Below, piece by piece: positions 35,045-44,708 of a stretch of DNA of 64,000 nt. The DNA is from DATAYA01 sp963754235. GTDB lineage: Bacteria > Pseudomonadota > Alphaproteobacteria > Acetobacterales > Acetobacteraceae. The stretch spans positions 124,001-188,000 of the forward strand of contig CAVWFK010000046.1 of assembly GCA_963754235.1 (NCBI GenBank), given 5' to 3'. How positions within the stretch are numbered: position 1 is the first letter of the stretch; the number at the start of each line of letters is the position of its first letter. The notes under the pieces were generated by a model. The model was not told the origin of the DNA. It did no database searches and saw nothing but the letters and a program-made list of their open reading frames with translations. A program made the position numbers and the translations under genes.

Positions 35045-35522
35045 CGGCGACCCGAACGCGCCCGCTCAGCCAGTCGATGTCGATGCGCGTCCGGGCCGGC
35101 CCGGCGCCGATCGTGATTCGCCCGCCCGAGGCGCTGCCGTCCGGGGCAAAGGCGAAGGTGACGCGGTTTTCGGAGGGCGGGCCGAAAATGGTTTCGGCAG
35201 CGATCGGAAGATCCGGGAGCGCGGCGGGGGGCGAGTCGCCGGCGTGCATTCGATGGTTGGAGAGATCGAGGGTCACGGCGACCGTGCGGTCGGTCTCGAT
35301 CGCGTGGGCGCGGGCGGCACGCAGCGCCTCGGCGAGTGTTGCGGCAGCGGCGCGGGCATCGAGCGCGCGGCTGCGCTGCGGCCCGTGCTGCACGAGCAGC
35401 AGCAGCACCAGCGCCAGCACCGCGACGACGACGAGCATCTCAAGCAGCGTAAATCCCGGGGTCCGGGGCCGCCGGCCCCGGCGGGCCCGCGGCACCTCAA
35501 ACGGCGATCGCGATCCCGTCAT
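35034..35522 (-). CDS. gspH: T2SS minor pseudopilin GspH
   Basis: 162 residues from ATG 35522 (MTGSRSPFEVPRARRGRRP). The basic leader precedes PGFTLLEMLVVVAVLALVLL, the prepilin peptidase site and membrane helix. AATLAEALRAARAHAIETDR and TVAVTLDLSNHRM, FGPPSENRVTFAFAPDGSAS form the GspH/FimT domain. Start overlaps the 3' end of the gamma-glutamyltransferase-like gene by 26 bp, suggesting that the 5' flank (gspC, D, F, G) has been replaced by that gene. Intact frame but member of a decayed locus. Confidence 0.82.
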   Translation of the reverse strand: MTGSRSPFEVPRARRGRRPRTPGFTLLEMLVVVAVLALVLLLLVQHGPQRSRALDARAAAATLAEALRAARAHAIETDRTVAVTLDLSNHRMHAGDSPPAALPDLPIAAETIFGPPSENRVTFAFAPDGSASGGRITIGAGPARTRIDIDWLSGRVRVADAR

Positions 35523-37104
35523 GCCCGGGGTCGGCAGCCCCATCCAGAACGTCGCCCGCGATGCGGATGCCGTGCACGGCAGCGAAGCCGAAGTTGAAGG
35601 GGCTGCGCACGACCTCATAGCCCTGCGCCTCCAGCTCGCGCGTGACGAAACGCGGGATGCGATTGGAAACGTCGATTGCGTTGGAGGTCGCGGAGAAGCG
35701 TGCCGCGCTGACGGCCTCCGTCATGTTCATGCCGAAATCGAGCACGTTCAGGATCGCCTGCAGCACGCCCATCGCGATCTGGGTGGCGCCCGGCGCGCCG
35801 ATCACGAGGCACGGCGCCCCTTCCCGGAACAGGATCGATGGGCAGATCGAGGAGAAGCGCGCCTTGCCCGGCGCGATCGAGCCGGCGCTTCCCGGCCGCG
35901 GATCGAACACGCCCATGCAGCCGTTGTACATGAACCCGAGCCCCCGCGTGATCACGCCGGACGGCATGCCAAGCGAATGCGTCATCGAGACACAGGCGCC
36001 GTCGCGGTCGATCACTGAGATCTGGGTGGTATCCTTGCTCGCCAATCCACTGTTGAATCGCGGCACGTCAGCCTTTTCCTGATCCCTGATCGCGGCGGCG
36101 AGGCCGGCCGCGTAGCCTTTGTCGGTCAGCCGGGCGACGGGAACATCGACGAATTCCGGGTCGCCAACGTGACGGTCTTTGTCGATGGTCGCCCGTTTCA
36201 TCGCCTCGGCCACGACGCGAATATAGGCCGCTGTGTTGTGGCCGAGAGCGGCGAGGTCGAACGCCTCCAGGATGTTGAGCATCTCAACCAGCATGATGCC
36301 GCCGCCCGGTGGCGTGTTGGTGGCAATGCGCCAGCCGCGATACGTGCCCCAAAGCGGGTCGCGGCGCCTCGGCGCGTAGCCGTGCAGATCTTCGAGTGCG
36401 AGGAGGCCGTCATGCGCGCGAAAATCCTCGGCGATCGCCTGCGCCAGTTCGCCCCGATAGAACACGTCCGCGCCGCCGCGCGCGATCAGCCGCAGCACCG
36501 CGGCGTAGTCGGGATTGCGCACGAGATCGCCAACGCGCTTGGGCGATCCATCGTCGCGGCAATAGAGCGCGCGGCCCGCGTCGGTATGGCGAAGCCGCTC
36601 CGGGTTGGGGACGCGGCCCATCATGCCCGGGTCCGACCAGAACAGCTCCACATGTGGGCGCACGACCCAGCCGGACTCTGCCCACGCGATCGCCGGCCGC
36701 ACAATCTCCGCCCACGGCAGCACGCCGAACTCGCGCTGTGCCTGATAGTACGCGGCTAGGCTCGCGGGCACGCAGACGGACTGGTAGCCGAAGTCGTTGA
36801 CGTTGCCCCGCAGAATGAAGCCGTAGCCGTCGCGCGCTTCGGCGAGGATGAGATCCTTCCACATCTCCGGCCGGGCGGCGCGTGGTGCGGGCGCGTGGAA
36901 GTCGATATAGCCGTGATAGCCGCGCGACGGCATGTACACGCCCATGCTGCCGAAACCCGCGATACCGGCCATCAGCGGATCAACAACGCCCTGAACGAGG
37001 GCGCACGCGATCGCCGCGTCCACGGCGTTGCCGCCGGCGCGCAGGATGTCCGCACCCGCCTCGGCGGCCTCGGGCTGCGGTGCGCAGATCATAGCCGTTC
37101 GCAT
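35497..37104 (-). CDS. Gamma-glutamyltransferase-family protein
   Basis: 535 residues, intact, ATG 37104. Ntn-hydrolase: AEAGADILRAGGNAVDAAIA (N-terminal block), VRPHVELFWSD, TPPGGGIMLVEMLNILEAFD, and the autocleavage/catalytic threonine in SKDTTQISVIDRDGACVSMT, followed by GPRGSAG-like RPGSAGSIAPGKARFSSICP and GAPGATQIAMGVLQAILNVL. No signal peptide, so cytosolic, unlike secreted glutathione-degrading GGTs. As last gene of the minus-strand catabolic run (78 bp after prpD), an amidohydrolase or transferase on a glutamyl-linked or amide substrate is a reasonable guess. Two-subunit maturation expected. Confidence 0.87.
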   Translation of the reverse strand: MRTAMICAPQPEAAEAGADILRAGGNAVDAAIACALVQGVVDPLMAGIAGFGSMGVYMPSRGYHGYIDFHAPAPRAARPEMWKDLILAEARDGYGFILRGNVNDFGYQSVCVPASLAAYYQAQREFGVLPWAEIVRPAIAWAESGWVVRPHVELFWSDPGMMGRVPNPERLRHTDAGRALYCRDDGSPKRVGDLVRNPDYAAVLRLIARGGADVFYRGELAQAIAEDFRAHDGLLALEDLHGYAPRRRDPLWGTYRGWRIATNTPPGGGIMLVEMLNILEAFDLAALGHNTAAYIRVVAEAMKRATIDKDRHVGDPEFVDVPVARLTDKGYAAGLAAAIRDQEKADVPRFNSGLASKDTTQISVIDRDGACVSMTHSLGMPSGVITRGLGFMYNGCMGVFDPRPGSAGSIAPGKARFSSICPSILFREGAPCLVIGAPGATQIAMGVLQAILNVLDFGMNMTEAVSAARFSATSNAIDVSNRIPRFVTRELEAQGYEVVRSPFNFGFAAVHGIRIAGDVLDGAADPGHDGIAIAV

Positions 37105-37182
37105 TGCGAATCAAATATATGCCAGGTCGCAGCCTAGGTCAACCGCGCCACTCCTGCCTGTCCGAAGCGCGTTTGACGTCCA

Positions 37183-38520
37183 TTACGCTGGCGCAATCAG
37201 GTCGTCCATGAGGCCGTCGAATTCCGCCTCCGCTTCGCCGAGGCTGGCGACTCCCGCTTCGATCAGCGAACTGCGGTATTCTCCGAGCACCGGCCACGCG
37301 AGCGCCCGGTACTTCGTGGTCAGCTCCTCCGTCGTCAACGGATTCTCCGGATTGCCGCGCGCGATCGCAGGTTCGGACGTGATGGTCCGGCCGTCGGCAA
37401 GGCGGAACGTCACGTGTGCCCACCGTTCCTCCGGGAACCGCTGCTCATAACGCGTGCACGGCTCCAGAATCGTGGCATTGCTCAGGCGTCGAATTTCCGG
37501 GTCCGTGAAGCCGCTCCGATCAACCTCGTCCGCACCGACGGTCCCGCGCACAAGGGCGGCGGCGACGGGGAACGGCAGGCTGTACTGCGCTTCCTCGGTG
37601 GTCGCGGGCGCACGGCACGCCAGGCGCACCGCTGCCTCGAAACTCGCGACCGTGATGCCCACGATCGCCGCCGGGCGCAGGTCGAATTGTCGCTGCAAGT
37701 CGATCGCCGCTTCCACCGCCGGCTGCGCCCAGCGGCACACTGGATAAGCCTTGAAATACTGCTCCAGAATCCGCCATCTCGTGCCCAGATCCGCCCAGTA
37801 TTCGGCCACTTCGGGCGCTTCCGCGAGCATTGCCGGCGCACCGGTGAAGCCGTCCGCCGCAAGAAAGGCGGCAGTCACGCCGCTGAGGGCGCCCCAGGCC
37901 GACCCGTCTTTGACCATCGTGGGATGATCGATGCAACGCATCATCGGGCTGCGCGGTCCGTGGTACTCGGCAATACCGAGCGCATGGCGGGTCGCCGTGC
38001 CGTCCAATCGCAAGATGCGGGCGCCAAGTGCGGCACATGCCAGCGCGCTCCACGCGCCCGAGGTATGATAGTCACGGGCGGTTGCGTGCAGTGCGATGCC
38101 GGCGCGGATCGCGATCTCGTAGCCGATCACGACGCTGGCGAGCAGCGCCCGCCCCTCGCGGCTGCCGGCCACCTGCAGCAGGCCGAGCACCGTCGGCCAC
38201 ACCGCGACGCCGGCATGGCCCTTGGTCAGCACGTGCCCGTCATGCGCATCAAAGCTGTCGATGGTCGCAGCACCGGCGAACGCCACGCCGGGAACACTCG
38301 CGCGGCGGCCGTCAAGGATCAGTCGCGCCGTGTTGCCATCCTCGCTCGCGGCGAAATGGCGGGTCGCGAAGTTACGCGCGATGCGCGACAGCGCGGTGCG
38401 GCTCCCCGCGCAGGCGACCCCGATCAGATCGAGAATGCAGGTCCGGGCCATCGCTGCCACTTCCGGCGGCAAATCGGCGAACCGGGTATCGTGGATGAAC
38501 TCCACAAATGCCGGTTTCAC
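37183..38520 (-). CDS. MmgE/PrpD-family protein, in frame with upstream hydratase
   Basis: About 445 residues from GTG 38520 (VKPAFVEFIHDTRFADLPPE), with AGGAGA 10 nt upstream. Blocks: RTCILDLIGVACAGSRTALS, FAGAATIDSFDAHDGHVLTK, GHAGVAVWPTVLGLLQVAGS, SAWGALSGVTAAFLAADGFT, YFKAYPVCRWAQPAVEAAID, all typical of MmgE/PrpD proteins (2-methylcitrate dehydratase, cis-aconitate decarboxylase and related). There is no stop codon between it and the enoyl-CoA hydratase, so a fused protein would be read unless a base was lost near the join. Substrate unknown; presumably a hydroxy- or tricarboxylic acid of the same pathway. Confidence 0.85.
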   Translation of the reverse strand: MKPAFVEFIHDTRFADLPPEVAAMARTCILDLIGVACAGSRTALSRIARNFATRHFAASEDGNTARLILDGRRASVPGVAFAGAATIDSFDAHDGHVLTKGHAGVAVWPTVLGLLQVAGSREGRALLASVVIGYEIAIRAGIALHATARDYHTSGAWSALACAALGARILRLDGTATRHALGIAEYHGPRSPMMRCIDHPTMVKDGSAWGALSGVTAAFLAADGFTGAPAMLAEAPEVAEYWADLGTRWRILEQYFKAYPVCRWAQPAVEAAIDLQRQFDLRPAAIVGITVASFEAAVRLACRAPATTEEAQYSLPFPVAAALVRGTVGADEVDRSGFTDPEIRRLSNATILEPCTRYEQRFPEERWAHVTFRLADGRTITSEPAIARGNPENPLTTEELTTKYRALAWPVLGEYRSSLIEAGVASLGEAEAEFDGLMDDLIAPA

Positions 38521-39328
38521 GGCACTGCGATCTCCTGTGAAGCCCGGCGGCCGCTTCTCGAAAAACGCCGCAAGCGCCTCGCGATGGTCGTCGGTGTGAT
38601 GCGCCATGTCCTGGAACGCGGCCGACATCTGCAACGCCGTCGGCAGGCTCGCCTGCAAACCCTCGCGGATGAGCCGCTTGGTCCAGCGCAGGGCTTGAGG
38701 CGGATTGGCGGCGATCCGCGCCGCCAGCGCGGACGCTTCTTCCAGCAGCCGCTCGGGCGGCACGACGCGCGAAACCAGGCCATAGGCAAGAGCCTGGTCG
38801 GCGTCGATCCTGTCGCCGGTGAACGCCATCTCGCAGGCGCGCGACAGTCCGACCACTCGCGGCAGCAGCCAGGCCCCGCCGTCGCCGGGGATGATGCCGA
38901 GCTTGACAAAACTCTCGGCAAAGACCGCTGTCTTCCGAAGCGATGCGGATGTCGCACAGGCAGGCGAGGTCGCAGCCGGCGCCGATCGCGGCACCGTTGA
39001 CCGCGGCGATCGTGGGCACGTCGAGTTCCCAGAGCGCGCGCGGAATGCGCTGGATGCCGTGATGATAGTTCGCCTGCACCTCGCCCGGCCCGCCCGCGAA
39101 GATGCCGGCGCGATCCCGCATCTGCTTGACGTTGCCGCCCGCCGAGAACGCGCGGCCGGCGCCGGTCAGGACCACGCAGCGGATTGACAGATCGCGTTGC
39201 GCGCGGGTGCAATACGTCTCGAACAGGCCGAACAGATCGTCCCCTTCGAGGGCATTGCGCTGGTCCGGACGGTTGAGCGTCAGGATCGCGACGTGGCCGT
39301 TTTGCTCGAACAGAAGTGGTTGCGTCAT
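38521..39328 (-). CDS. Enoyl-CoA hydratase/isomerase (frameshift, CaiD-like context)
   Basis: ATG 39328 (MTQPLLFEQNGHVAILTLNR). Crotonase fold: AFSAGGNVKQMRD (oxyanion hole), VPTIAAVNGAAIGAGCDLAC, then after one missing base near 38930 VFAESFVKLGIIPGDGGAWL (catalytic Glu region), YGLVSRVVPPERLLEEASAL and FFEKRPPGF. About 268 residues, then continuous into the PrpD frame at 38520 without a stop. Cytosolic; hydrates or isomerises an enoyl-CoA made by the acyl-CoA dehydrogenase encoded two genes upstream. The trio with CoA ligase and acyl-CoA dehydrogenase resembles the carnitine (cai) set by gene type only. Confidence 0.85.
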
Positions 39329-39329
39329 G

Positions 39330-40888
39330 CTATGCGTCCGTCATGGCGGCGCCCGCGATCAACTCCCGCCGCAGCACCTTGCCGCTCGGATTGGTCGGCA
39401 GGGCATCGACGAAGCTGATCCGCTTCGGCCGCTTGAAGGCCGCCAGATCACCGCTCGACCGGCAGAACGCGTCGATCGCCTCGGCCGTGAGATCGGGTGC
39501 CGCCTTCACCACGAAGGCGGCGATGATGGCGCCCCACTTGGCGTCAGGCAGCCCGACGACCGCCGCCTCCTTCACGCCCGGGCAGCGGGACAGCACCTCC
39601 TCGACCTCGCGCGGATAGATGTTTTCGCCGCCGGAGACGACCATATCGTCGAGCCGGCCGCGAAACGTATAGAATCCTGCCGCGTCGTGGCTGAACAAAT
39701 CGCCGGTATGGAGCCAGCCGGCCCGGATTTTCTTGTGGGTCTCGATGGGGTTGTTCCAGTAGCCCGACATCATCTGCGGGCCGCGGACGATCAGCTCACC
39801 CACCTCCTCCGGCCCGACCGTGTCTTCGGGCGATGCCGCGCGGCCGCTGTCATGACGGATGATCCGGCACTCGGAGATCAGCGTCGGTTTGCCGCAGGAG
39901 CCGAGATGCGACAGCGCATCGGCGGGTTGCAGCAGCAGGGTCAGGCTGGCTTCCGTCATGCCATAGCCGTTGTAGATATTCGGGCAGAACCCCTCGATCA
40001 CCCGCGCCATCGCGGTGGCCGAGATTGCGGCACCTCCGGTCGTGATCATGCGCAGGCTGCCGGTATGGAACTCATCGAAGCGGGGATGGAACAGCATCTC
40101 CTGGATCTGGGTCGGAACCGCAAACAGGGTCGTGATACGTTCCGCCTCGATCGTCTCCAGCGTCCGTACTGCGTCGTACCGTCCCAGCACGACATTGGTG
40201 CCGCCGACCATGAGATGCGGAATGAAATAGGCCTGCATTCCGCCGACGTGGTACAGCGGTGCGATATGCAACGCGATGTCCCGGTGCGACAGCCCGTACT
40301 CCATCACGCAGTTCATCGCGATGGCGACGTCATTGGCGTGGCTGTGCATGACGCCCTTGGCGCGGCCGGTGGTTCCCGACGTATAGACCAGCGCCGAGAG
40401 CTGGTCGGCCGCAATCTCCGGCCAAGGCTTCCCCTCGGCCGGGGTCTGCTCGGCCAGGTGCTCGAAATGATGGTGACCGGCCGGCACGTCGTTCGGATCG
40501 TCCGCGCACGATATGCAGTCGTGGACCGTGCGCACCAGCGCCGTCGCGGCCAGCGCATTGGCCGCAAGCTGACGGCCATAGACCAGCACGCGGGCACCTG
40601 AATCATTCAGGATGTGCGCAACCTCGCCGGGTGCCAGCCGAAATTCACCGGCACGGTGACCGCCCCCAGCAACTGGCATGCGAAGTAGGTGGTGACCGAC
40701 GCCTCGGAGGTGCTGACGTAGAAGGCGACGCGGTCGGTCGGTCGCACCCCGAGGGCGGCGAGCGCGCGCGCAAAGCGGACCACGCGGGCGAACCAGCCGG
40801 CATAGGTCCAACGCCGATCGCCGAACACCAGCGCCGTATGATCCGGATAGCGTTCGATGCTCTGTGTCAGCAGGCTGGCGATGTTCAT
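39330..40888 (-). CDS. Acyl-CoA synthetase, AMP-forming (frameshift)
   Basis: ATG 40888 (MNIASLLTQSIERYPDHTAL). N-terminal FGDRRWTYAGW; missing base near 40638 (TTCGGCTGG for an expected Phe-Arg-Leu), then LAPGEVAHILNDSGARVLVY. P-loop-like YTSGTTGRAKGVMHSHAND, YNGYGMTEAS, WLHTGDLFSHDAAGFYTFRG and GRLDDMVVSGGENIYPREVE, NPSGKVLRREL (C-terminal Lys). About 519 residues. Activates a carboxylic acid as CoA thioester via an acyl-adenylate in the cytosol. It is one gene after the acyl-CoA dehydrogenase (17 bp gap) and 1 bp before the hydratase, clearly one operon. Substrate possibly a quaternary-amine acid, given the transporter. Confidence 0.88.
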
Positions 40889-40904
40889 CGGAACGACTCG
40901 TCGG

Positions 40905-42097
40905 TCAGAGGTTGGGTCTGATGGCTGGAAGATCAGCGGAGGCGATGAGGTACTTGGCCATCTCGGAGGTGCCGCCGACGATCGGCAGCGCGCGCGCATC
41001 GCGATAAATCTGCTCGGCGCGGCCATATTCCTTGGTGATGCCGTCGCCACCCAGGATCTGCACGGTGTTGTCGGCGCAGAACGTGGCGGTCTCGGTCGCG
41101 ACCAGCTTCGCCATCGCCGCCGGCTTCATCAGGGCCTTGCCGCTGGTGCCGCGATCGTAGAGCTTGGCGGCCCGGTAGGTGATCAGTTCGGCGGCGTCGA
41201 TGCGCCAGCTCATCTCCGCGATCCGGCTCCAGATGAGCTGCTTGCAGCCGAGTTTCTGGCCGAAGGCTTCGCGGCTCTCTGCGTGCCGGCAGGCGATCTC
41301 AAAGGCGCTGCGCGCGACACCGAGGCCGGACCCGCCGAGGATCACGCGCTCGAAGTTGAACATGCCGACCATGATGCGGCCGCCGCCGTGCCGCTCGCCG
41401 AGGAGATTATCCGCCGGCACCCGGCAGTCGCGGAACTCGACCTCGCCGACAACGCAGCCGCGGCGACCCATGAACGTATAGCGGCGCGGAAAGCTCAGCC
41501 CCGGCGTGCCGGCAGGAACGACCACCGCGCTCAGGCCCCTTGCCGGGCGGTGCGGACGGGTCGCTGACGCCATAGACGATATAGACGTCGGCGACCGACG
41601 CGTTCGAGATGTAGCGCTTCAACCCGTTGATGACCCATTCGCGGCGGCCGGCGTCGAACGCGATCTGCGTTCGTATCCCGGAGGTGTCGGAGCCCGCGCC
41701 GGGCTCGGTCACGCAGATCGCCCCGATCGTCCGGCCCTCGACGATATCGGGCAGGAATCGCTCGCGGATTTCCGCCGTCGCATGGCGGTGCAGCGGATAG
41801 GCGCAGCTCAGGGCGGTGGCGATGGTCGTCTCGAACGCATAATTGATGCGGGCCGCCTCTTCCGAGAGCAGCGTCGCGTGGGTAAGGCCCGGCTCGGCAA
41901 GGTCCGCCGCGGTAGAGATCGCGGAACATCAGCTTGAGATATCCGGCCTCCCCGAGGGCCCGGACGACGCGCTTGATCGCGTTCCAGTCATCCCGCTCCT
42001 CGATCGCCTCCGCCGCCGGCTGCAGCTCGCGCATGAGGAAGTCGCGCAGCCCGTCACGAAACGCACGATCGCTCTCGGTCAGCATGAAATCGCGCAT
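40905..42097 (-). CDS. Acyl-CoA dehydrogenase (two frameshifts)
   Basis: ATG 42097 overlaps the nitrilase stop (TGATG). N-terminal helical domain MRDFMLTESDRAFRDGLRDF, YLKLMFRDL; shift near 41905; then THATLLSEEAARINYAFETT, AICVTEPGAGSDTSGIRTQI (FAD-binding signature), INGLKRYISNASVADVYIVY. A second shift near 41535 leads to LSAVVVPAGTPGLSFPRRYT, FMGRRGCVVGEVEFRDCRVP, MFNFERVILGGSGLGVARSA and VQILGGDGITKEYGRAEQIY, the C-terminal domain with the catalytic-base region. About 397 residues. FAD enzyme introducing a 2,3-double bond in the acyl-CoA made by the ligase, before hydration by the enoyl-CoA hydratase. Confidence 0.87.
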
Positions 42098-42984
42098 CAC
42101 GACTCTCCCGCCATCTCGGGTTCGCCGATGGTCCGGCGCAGCCGTTCGATTTCTCGCTGCACCAGGGCGATATTGCTGTCGCGCACGGTCGGCAGCAGGT
42201 ATCGCGCCTTGCGGAGAACGCCGTAATCGAGTTCGGCGGTCACGAGCTGTTCGGAGGCACCGTTCGCCGCCGCCAGCGTCGCTCCGAACGCATCGAGGAT
42301 GCGCGAGCCGCCCCAGAAGCTGAGATCACCCTCGCGCCCCACCCGGTTGGCGATCAGCACCGGCATGCCGTAGGTCATGGAGTAGAAGCGCACGTTCACG
42401 TCCCAGCCACCGGGATTGTCGAACTCCGCCCCGACGGCTTCGATCGCCGAGCTGATCGGCCCCAGCAGCAGCGTGGTGCCATGCACCGCCGCCAGGTGGA
42501 CCAGCGCCGGGTTCCACATGTCGGCGCAGATGAGAATGCTGGCCCGCCACGACGGCGCGAGCGCGAAGGCGTTCACGTGCCGCCCGCCGGCGTAATGCTT
42601 GCCTTCTTCAAGACGCCCGTACGTCGCGAGATTGATCTTCCGGTGCAGAAACTCGACCCGGCCGCGGCGAAGGGCCGCGGCGGCGTTGTAGAACTGCGCG
42701 GCCGGTCCCTCCTCCACGAAGCCGATGACCGAGCACATGTCGCCCGAGGCAACGGCAAGTTCGGCGATCATCGGATCGTCACGCCGGATCGCGACATCAA
42801 GGACCGCTCCGCCGGCGTCATGCCCGACGAGAGACAGCTCGGGGAATAGCAGCACGTCGACCGCCTTCCCGCGCGCCTCGGAGATGACGTCGAAATGCTT
42901 TCGCAGATTGCCGCGAACGTCGCCGCGCGCGGTCTCGATCTGGGCAACGCCAACCTTCAGCGATGATGTCCGGGAAGACGGCAT
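42097..42984 (-). CDS. Nitrilase-superfamily carbon-nitrogen hydrolase
   Basis: 295 residues, intact, ATG 42984. Catalytic triad visible: Glu in LLFPELSLVGHDAG, Lys in LHRKINLATYGRLEEGKHYA, Cys in SILICADMWNPALVHLAAVH. NVRFYSMTYGMPVLIANRVG and SFWGGSRILDAFGATLAAAN are further family blocks. Likely an amidase releasing ammonia or an amine from an amide or carbamoyl substrate (aliphatic amidase/N-carbamoylase type); true nitrilase activity cannot be excluded. It lies between the ABC transporter and the acyl-CoA genes, so it may convert the imported compound to the acid that is then CoA-activated. Confidence 0.88.
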   Translation of the reverse strand: MPSSRTSSLKVGVAQIETARGDVRGNLRKHFDVISEARGKAVDVLLFPELSLVGHDAGGAVLDVAIRRDDPMIAELAVASGDMCSVIGFVEEGPAAQFYNAAAALRRGRVEFLHRKINLATYGRLEEGKHYAGGRHVNAFALAPSWRASILICADMWNPALVHLAAVHGTTLLLGPISSAIEAVGAEFDNPGGWDVNVRFYSMTYGMPVLIANRVGREGDLSFWGGSRILDAFGATLAAANGASEQLVTAELDYGVLRKARYLLPTVRDSNIALVQREIERLRRTIGEPEMAGES

Positions 42985-43046
42985 GTCTGGCCCTGTCTCT
43001 CATCGCAAGGGGCGCAGGAGCCGGGTCGCGGCTCCTGCGCCACAAA

Positions 43047-43943
43047 TCAAACGAGGTTCTGTGACTTGAGAAAGGCGGACGCGACCGCCTGGACGGTCTT
43101 CTTATCGACATCCACGGACGCGTTCAGCTTCGCCAACGTGGCATCGTCGAGCTTGGCCGACAGACCATTGAGCAGAGGCGCCAGTTTCGGATCCGCGGCC
43201 AGGGTCTTCTCGCGCACCACCGGGGTCAGCGCATAGGACGGGAAATAGTCCTTGTCGTCCTTGAGGACCACGAAATTGAATGCCGGGATGCGCCCATCCG
43301 TGGCAAAGGCCAGAGCGACATCCACCTGATGATTGTGCAGAGCCTGGTAGGTCAGGCCGGGGTCCATGAGCTTGATGTTGGCCCGCCCGAACATGAAGCC
43401 GTAGGCTTTTTCCAGCGGCCGCAACCCGTCCGCCCGCCCGGCGAATTCGGCATCAGAGGCGAAGGTCAACTTCTTGCCGCCATTGATCGTCTTGGCAAGA
43501 TCGCTGATGGTGTGGATATTGAGCTGGTCCGCTTCCGCCTTGTTCATCACCAGCGCATAGGTGTTGTTGGCAGCCGACGGGTTGAGCCACACGATCCCCT
43601 TCTTTGCATCCAGCTTCTTTACCGTGTCGTAGGTCTGCTGAGGCGACAGGTGCTTCTTGATCTTGTCATAGACGATGAGCGCGGTCCCCGTGTATTCCCA
43701 GTACACGTCGATCTGGCCGTTCACCAGGGCCTGGCGCAGGACCGTGCTTCCCATCCCGGTTCGGGTATCAACGCTGAAGCCGTGCGCACGCAATAGCTGC
43801 GCTGTCATCTCGGCCATGATCAGCTGCTCGGTGAAGTCCTTTCCCCCGACCACGATGGTCTTGCCGGCGGCCGAGGCCCGGCCCGCCATGACCGACGCCA
43901 GTGCGGCGCTCGTGGTGGCGGCGATGAACGTTCTTCTGTGCAT
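43047..43943 (-). CDS. Glycine-betaine-type (OsmF/OpuC) ABC substrate-binding protein
   Basis: 298 residues, intact. Signal peptide 1-25 (HRRTFIAATTSAALASVMAG ... ASA). Then KTIVVGGKDFTEQLIMAEMT and RTGMGSTVLRQALVNGQIDV, YWEYTGTALIV, the OpuAC/OsmF hallmark; TYDTVKKLDAKKGIVWLNPS, NNTYALVMN and LMDPGLTYQALHNHQVDVAL follow. Periplasmic receptor for a quaternary ammonium compound (betaine, choline, carnitine class). It is the third transporter gene after permease-ATPase-permease in the same operon; gaps are 29 bp upstream and 62 bp downstream to the nitrilase. Confidence 0.9.
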   Translation of the reverse strand: MHRRTFIAATTSAALASVMAGRASAAGKTIVVGGKDFTEQLIMAEMTAQLLRAHGFSVDTRTGMGSTVLRQALVNGQIDVYWEYTGTALIVYDKIKKHLSPQQTYDTVKKLDAKKGIVWLNPSAANNTYALVMNKAEADQLNIHTISDLAKTINGGKKLTFASDAEFAGRADGLRPLEKAYGFMFGRANIKLMDPGLTYQALHNHQVDVALAFATDGRIPAFNFVVLKDDKDYFPSYALTPVVREKTLAADPKLAPLLNGLSAKLDDATLAKLNASVDVDKKTVQAVASAFLKSQNLV

Positions 43944-43972
43944 GATTCCACTCCCTGAGGTTCACACGCTAT

Positions 43973-44708
43973 TCATGCCACGGGTGCCACGCCGCGGGAC
44001 ACGGCGACGCGGGCGATGGTCGAAATCAGGAAATCGGCGATGATTGCCAGGATTGCGGTCGGGATCGCTCCGGCCAGCATGGTCCCGGGCTCGTCGAGCG
44101 CGATCCCGGTGAAGATGAGCTGTCCCAATCCGCCGCCGCCGATCAGGAACGCCAACGGGACAGTGCCGACGTTGATGGTGATCGCGGTGCGGATTCCTGC
44201 GAACATGACCCAGAGCGCATTGGGGATCTCCACACGGCGCAGGATCTGCCACGGCCGCATGCCCATCCCGGTGGCCGAATTCGAGCAGAGGCTGCGGCAC
44301 CTCGAGAAGGCCGACATAGGTGTTTCGCACAATCGGCAGCAGGGTGGCGACCCAGAGCGCAAAGATCGCCGGCAGCGTGCCGATGCCGAGAAAGCTCATC
44401 GAAAGCGCAAGCACCGCCAGGGTCGGCACGGTCGTGCCGACGTTGAGCACCTGCATGGCGCTGTCCGCCGCCCGCCGGAACGACGGGCGGCTCAGAGCAA
44501 TCCCCAAGGGTATGCCGACCAGGATGGCGAGTCCGCCGGAGATCGCGACCAGTTCGACGTGCTGCTGCGTCAGAAAGACGATGTCGTCCCAATGATCGAG
44601 GATGTCTCCGGCCAGGCCGGTCGCCCAGAGCACCAGGACGACGAGTGCCACAATGATGACAAGCGGCAGGATCGACATCAGCCGGCGAGGCCCGATGGTC
44701 GCGGCCAT
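43973..44708 (-). CDS. Betaine-type ABC transporter permease (frameshift)
   Basis: ATG 44708 overlaps the ATPase stop. About 245 residues with six predicted helices: SILPLVIIVALVVLVLWATG, TQQHVELVAISGGLAILVGI, VLNVGTTVPTLAVLALSMSF, LLPIVRNTYVGLLEVPQPLL. A single-base shift near 44270 precedes GMGMRPWQILRRVEIPNALW (the EAA/coupling helix), INVGTVPLAFLIGGGGLGQL and IADFLISTIARVAVSRG, ending at 43973. It differs from the other permease of the operon by an N-terminal extra helix. Forms a heteromeric channel with that permease. Confidence 0.87.
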
